DNA of 21,657 nucleotides from Chara braunii (Eukaryota; Streptophyta; Charophyceae; Charales; Characeae): the NCBI GenBank assembly GCA_003427395.1, contig BFEA01000090.1, positions 1,148,581 to 1,170,237 of the forward strand. Reading direction: 5' to 3'. Below, piece after piece: positions 18,065 through 21,657 of this stretch (positions are counted from its first letter, which is position 1; each line of letters begins with the position of its first letter). The translations under genes were made by a program, and so were the position numbers. The notes under the pieces are model-generated. The model searched no databases. It was not told where the DNA came from and was given only the letters and a program-made list of their open reading frames with translations.

Positions 18065-18793
18065 GACCGTAGACTTGGTGGATGACTGATACGCTGTTCT
18101 ATCGGTAGAGTTTAACTTAGTTGGGGGCGAGACGCGGGGCTGAAAGCTCATAGCTTGAGGAGGAAGCAGAGCCCTTTGAGGAGGTTGTCGCTACGAGTTG
18201 GGAGGTCATCAGGAGGCCAACCTTTGACTACTGGGCTTCAATTTGGTCAGTTGCTGCGGTTTGACCACCATTGCGGGGCCCTCAGGCGCATCCAGACAAC
18301 AAGGCCCTCTCGCGAGAGTTTGAGAGCACCCTTCTTGNATCTGAGTGACTCAAACTTTCTCTTTCTGCTTTTCTAAATCTAAGTCTAGTTCTGGTTCTGA
18401 GAGGAAGGCGGCAGGCGGGATTGCAACCCGTAGGACCTCGCCAAGGCCTCTGTGGGAGGTTGCCCCACCGATTGCGGGAGCTCTGCCGGAACTAAGGAGG
18501 AGTTCTGGAGGCAGAGAATTGAAAGGTAATTGTTGCTTTCCCTCTATAAGCCCAGATATTAACCCCTATCTGTACTGGTTGTTGTGTTTTGACCGAGTAT
18601 ACGGCATGCATCCCTACTCTGACTTTTGGTTTGACTTTCAGGACATGACTCAGATTAAATAAAAGAATGTATGAGGAATCTCAGTTTCAGTTTTTGATTG
18701 CCTGAAAGCAGACTTGCTCAAAAAAAAAGGGGTGTTGCATCTGGGGGGGAAGTGGGAGAAAGGTGGTTTGCTATGCTTGGCAGGGTCTTATGG
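18065..18793 (+). other. Unassigned stretch with TATA-like and AATAAA motifs
   Basis: No gene is recognised. An N lies at 18338. CTATAAG near 18542 and AATAAA near 18657 are spaced as the promoter and polyadenylation signal of an LTR or a very short transcript could be, but no LTR ends or primer-binding site were found. The open frames (18155-18376, 18345-18662) have no domain. Confidence 0.3.
18338..18338. other. Ambiguous base N, possible assembly join
   Basis: This is the only N in the window. It may be an uncalled base or a placeholder for a gap of unknown size, so the left (LINE and RNA relics) and right (hairpin array) parts may not be truly adjacent. Confidence 0.9.
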
Positions 18794-19620
18794 GGTCAGA
18801 CCAGTTCCATAAGATTGGACGGCCTAACCGCTGTGTTTATTTTTGAATTGCATGGAGAGTCAGACCAGTTCCATAAGATTGGACGGTCTGATTGCTTTGA
18901 ACTGTGAGGGTTTGACTGTGGTTGACTTTTCATGAGCCAAACCTGTACCATAAGATTGGAGGGTTTTGGTTGCCATGTTTGATTCAGGTTTTGGTTTGTT
19001 TCTTTTGTTGTTGGTCGAGGAGGTCTGAGCAAGTCCATAAGATTGGACGGCTCAGCCCCTTCCTGTTTCATTCTGAGGGAGTAATTCTCGCTGAGGGCAG
19101 GGCATGTCCATAAGATTGGACGGCCTTGGACTCATGCCGCACACAGTGGATCAGAGAGAAACGAACCTGGCAAAGAACCAGATGTGTTCCATAAGATTGG
19201 ACGGTCTGGCCCAATGCCTCGCACATACTGGAACCCAAAAGGCTAAATTTTGGCTATATTTTATACTATCTTATTTATGAACAGGCTAGTCGGGCATGGG
19301 TTCCATAAGATTGGACGGTCTGGCTATAGCCTATCATGAAATGAAGAGAGTATAACTAAGAGTATAATCGAAGGTAACCCTGGGCAGGCTGGGCGTTGTT
19401 TTAAGATGAACGACTCAGTCCTATGCCCTGCTTTTGAACACCAAGCTCAGAGAGGTATATATAATTTGGATATTAAATAGCTCAGGGCGACTAAGCCCTG
19501 TTTCTAAAATGAACGGCTTAGTCATATGCCCAAAAAGGAAGAGAGAAGTAGTTGTGCAACCTGTTCGTGTATACTCAATGGCTGAGTCAGGCAGACTCCA
19601 TAAGATTGAACGGTTTGACT
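18794..19620. repeat. Array of ten hairpins with conserved loop and covarying stems
   Basis: Ten units share the core TCCATAAGATTGGACGG, starting at 18806, 18870, 18947, 19034, 19107, 19188, 19302, about 19398, about 19501 and 19597. Inside the core TCCA pairs with TGGA around a TAAGAT loop. Outside it an arm pairs with an arm of different sequence in each unit: CAGACC/GGTCTG, CCAAACC/GGTTTTGG, CTGAGC/GCTCAG, CAGGGC/GCCTTG, CCAGA/TCTGG, AGGCTA/TAGCCT, GACTAAGCC/GGCTTAGTC and AGTCAGG/TTTGACT (last two G-T pairs). Unit 8 changes the inner stem to GTTT/GAAC and still pairs. Units 8 and 9 add an outer GGGC/GCCC stem. The intervening sequences (about 60-110 bp apart) look unrelated. Unit 1 pairs 7 of 9. 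Confidence 0.8.
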
Positions 19621-19915
19621 TTATGCCCTCTGAAAGCTGGGTATAAGGGAATAAAGCATCGCGAGATTACGAACTATTGTTTGCAAAGTTTGACTTGGGG
19701 TGGCGAGAGTACTTACCTTTGTGGTTTGGTCTGCATGTGCCTGAGGGAGGCTACTACTTGGTGTGAGTTTCAGTTTGACAGGTAGTTGTTGTAGTTGCTC
19801 GCCACGTGCTAGTGCGATAGGAGTTAGTTTCAATTTTCGCATTTTCTGAGCTAAGTTTATTTTACTTAGATCGATTCTCGCATTTTTCTGGGATCTTTTG
19901 TTGTACTTGGCTTTG
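19621..19915 (+). other. Unassigned AT-rich stretch after the hairpin array
   Basis: No gene is seen. TTCGCATTTTCTG (about 19837) and CTCGCATTTTTCTGG (about 19878) form a short internal duplication that leads into the ~120-bp repeats. The minus-strand open frame 19962-19621 has no domain I recognise. Confidence 0.35.
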
Positions 19916-20240
19916 TATAAATTTTGGTAAGCTACTTTCTCTACGGGAAGCGCTGCCGACATTTTCGCAAATCCAAGGAGTTAGTCAAGTTTTGACTTGT
20001 CAAAGTTCAACTTGTCTAAAGTTTATATATGACTTAGTAAAAATCTGGAAAGTCCCCTTTTCTAAAGGGAGTGCTGCCCAAATTTTTGCTAATTCAGGGA
20101 GTTGTACAAAATTAGACTTTGGAAAGTCAAAGACTATGTTTGGTTTCATATTTGGGTTGATATAAATTCTGAAAAGACACTTTTCCTACGGGAAGGGCTG
20201 CCGAAAATTTTTAGTTTAGAGGAGATAGATTATATTTTGA
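19916..20240. repeat. Three diverged copies of a ~120-bp tandem unit
   Basis: Copies start near 19916, 20036 and 20161. Each opens with TATAAATT or a variant, then a pyrimidine tract, a purine tract (GGGAAG or GGGAG) and GCTGCC with a T- or A-rich run. The tracts form a small stem in each: CTTTCT/GGGAAG and CTTTTC/GGGAAG (with G-T pairs), and CCCTTT/AAAGGG in copy 2. No coding content. Confidence 0.65.
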
Positions 20241-20870
20241 CAGGTAACGATTCTGGCGATCCACCCTGAATAGGGGAGATCTTGTCATTAGTCTACCTTT
20301 GCTTGGGCACTGGCTTAGGGGTAGACTTTGATTTAGTTGGCAGGTAACTTGGGTGAGAATGTACTATAGAGGGTTATCCCCCATATGCTGATAATGTAGT
20401 TTGGACATTGACATGTCTTATGGTACAGACTTTCGTTGGACTTCGATTCAGGATTTGAACTAGATTCAGCTTGATCCTACGAGGATCATCTTCTGTTATC
20501 ACTGATAACAGGTCGGTTGCTGATTCGTCGGTTTACGATTAAACTCCAATTCAGTCCTGTCACTCAACCTAAAGGCTTCAGCCTTGTGATTGAACTGTTT
20601 TGTTGTGTTTTCACCCGGACTTTATTGAATGACCATCCAACAAAAGTACTGAGTATTTATTTAAGAGTTGCACGAGTGAGGCTTGTATGGTTAAAGCGAG
20701 GGGTATGAGTGCAAGGAATGGTTGAAGTTGACCCCGTGTAGTGCGTGGACTCATGGATGAATCTTTGATGTGATTGCAGGTATGGTTGTGATTCGGCTTC
20801 TGGATGTGGCTGCCTGCGATTGCACACATATATGGCTGAGAGGAGTTCCACTGTGACTGTGAGGAGTGAT
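20241..20870 (+). other. Unassigned stretch, no gene recognised
   Basis: Apart from twin hairpins at 20473-20511 I see nothing I can name. Open frames at 20517-20708 (plus) and 20611-20851 (minus) are short and lack motifs. Confidence 0.35.
20473..20511. repeat. Two adjacent perfect hairpins
   Basis: GATCCT (20473-20478) pairs with AGGATC (20482-20487) around ACG. CTGTTATC (20493-20500) pairs with GATAACAG (20504-20511) around ACT. Five bases separate them. No T-run follows, so they do not look like a terminator. Confidence 0.65.
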
Positions 20871-20875
20871 CGTCC

Positions 20876-20885
20876 TATATAAATA
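20876..20885 (+). promoter_or_regulatory. TATA-like box
   Basis: TATATAAATA matches a Pol II TATA box well and precedes a shift to CpG-rich sequence about 100-200 bp downstream. No coding gene is recognised after it, so promoter function is a guess. Confidence 0.3.
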
Positions 20886-21059
20886 AGTCTTGTATATATA
20901 TACTTATATGTGTCTTGGGTATGCGCGCCGCTTACTGAGATCGTGCGCAGGGGTTAGCCAGATTATGGCTTGGGAGAGAAGGGAGTCCCCCTGTTATCCT
21001 TTGCTTTTTAGTATTTTTACAGTTGGACGTTGTAGTCCGTGGCAACCGTCAAAGTCAAA

Positions 21060-21440
21060 CCCCTTGACTTTTGTCCAGGCCCGGAGCAGGACTTACCCCC
21101 AGGGCCGCAAGAAACGACTGCCACCGCAGGTGTGGACCTGTGTACCACCCGCTCTGCATAAGGTGCAGAAGAGGGTGTGTGGTCTTCAACCGCGCATGGC
21201 GGTTGTCCAGCGTCGAGAGATTAACCCTCAAGGCGCGTGTCAGCCGACACTTGAGTGTCGAATGCGCCCCTCGCGATTAACGGGGACCGCGTGAGTATGG
21301 GTACTACATAGTACGCCATCATTGCGATTGCTTGCGTACGCTTGCATTGCGAGTCGATACGAGTTAGCCCTCCGTCCGCGCGGTTTTATACTGAGTCTCG
21401 CACGCGACGCCTATTCGATTTCCGCGTCGGGAAGTTATGG
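21060..21440 (+). other. CpG-rich segment with clustered hairpins
   Basis: Base use changes to CpG-rich compared with the flanking sequence. Perfect stems include CAACCGC/GCGGTTG (21187-21205), CGACAC/GTGTCG (21245-21260) and GTACTA/TAGTAC (21301-21314). An open frame from 20890 to 21294 crosses it but carries no known domain. I compared it by eye with rRNA, U1-U5, SRP and RNase P landmarks and saw no match. It may be a structured RNA or part of a mobile element. Confidence 0.35.
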
Positions 21441-21482
21441 GACGGCTACTGAAGGGACTAGGAGTGTTGTCGCGTTGTTCGA

Positions 21483-21500
21483 TGTGTGTGTGTGTGTGTG
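21483..21500. repeat. (TG)9 microsatellite
   Basis: Nine TG units in a row, followed by a T-run and further GTG-rich sequence. Confidence 0.9.
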
Positions 21501-21657
21501 TTTTATTTTTGTGTTCGTAAAGTGGTGTGCGCGTGGTGTGTGGGATGCGTCCTAGTCGACCGACGACGAGTCGTGCTTGGGACTTCAGCCCCCAAGATGT
21601 CGATTCGCGTGCGGGTCCGATAGGCGTATTACTGCGCGTACCCCCTGTGCTACAGCG
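21501..21657 (+). other. Right edge, nothing recognised
   Basis: CpG-rich sequence like that before the microsatellite. No motif or gene was identified. Confidence 0.4.

Noticed and set aside
16541-18340. Continuation of LSU rRNA through the hairpin-rich region
   Set aside because: None of the conserved downstream landmarks (peptidyl-transferase core, sarcin-ricin loop) could be found, and repeated units argue against a single rRNA.
18480-18680. LTR of a retrotransposon
   Set aside because: A TATA-like box and AATAAA are present, but there are no terminal TG/CA repeats, no second LTR, no primer-binding site and no gag or pol sequence.
18794-19620. CRISPR-like array (short repeats with unique spacers)
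   Set aside because: The setting is eukaryotic, spacers vary from about 45 to 100 bp, arms differ between units in a paired manner, and there are no cas genes.
20890-21294. 134-codon open frame as a gene
   Set aside because: It has no recognisable domain, overlaps other open frames and crosses several hairpins; it may be open by chance in CpG-rich DNA.

Overview
This looks like nuclear DNA of a eukaryote. There are no bacterial-style operons. Instead it holds two decayed non-LTR retrotransposons of the L1-like type that carries a reverse-transcriptase zinc-binding (zf-RVT) domain, a foldback DNA element, a U6 snRNA-like sequence, a segment related to eukaryotic large-subunit rRNA, and many hairpin repeats. 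LINEs of this type are best known from streptophytes, so a green-lineage host, possibly a charophyte-type alga, is my best guess. I hold that only weakly. No intact protein gene of the host was recognised.

Layout. 1-5529, minus strand: LINE-A, with ORF1 (two CCHC knuckles) and ORF2 (APE-like endonuclease, then RT); its 3' end lies outside the window. The spacer between its ORFs holds an old tandem duplication (3022-3836), and one copy was split by a 331-bp foldback element (3149-3479). 5530-6970: a G-rich tract (pyrimidine-rich on the LINE-A strand) with ~93-bp repeats, probably the LINE-A 5' leader. 7934-15561, plus strand: LINE-B, head-to-head with LINE-A, with ORF1 (zinc knuckle, Pro-rich tail), endonuclease, RT, zf-RVT, a 3' UTR, AATAAA and an A12 tail. 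Within the 3' UTR is a bare A-tract flanked by 12-bp direct repeats.

15592-15689: U6-like sequence with a changed AGC triad and no T-run terminator. 16208-16540: diverged segment similar to the 5' third of 25S/28S rRNA. 17201-17963: diverged hairpin repeats about 150-190 bp apart. 18338: one N, perhaps a contig join. 18794-19620: ten copies of a hairpin whose loop is conserved while the stem sequences change in a paired way; this is the strongest candidate for something undescribed. 19916-20240: three copies of a ~120-bp unit, each with a small hairpin. 20240-21657: no recognised gene; twin hairpins, a TATA-like box, a CpG-rich hairpin-rich segment and a TG microsatellite.

Both LINEs are dead copies. 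They carry many in-frame stops, several frameshifts and damaged catalytic motifs (motif C of RT in both; the endonuclease SDH motif in LINE-A). Many of the stops fit C-to-T change on one strand or the other. All homology calls come from reading the sequence and from remembered family motifs; no search was run.
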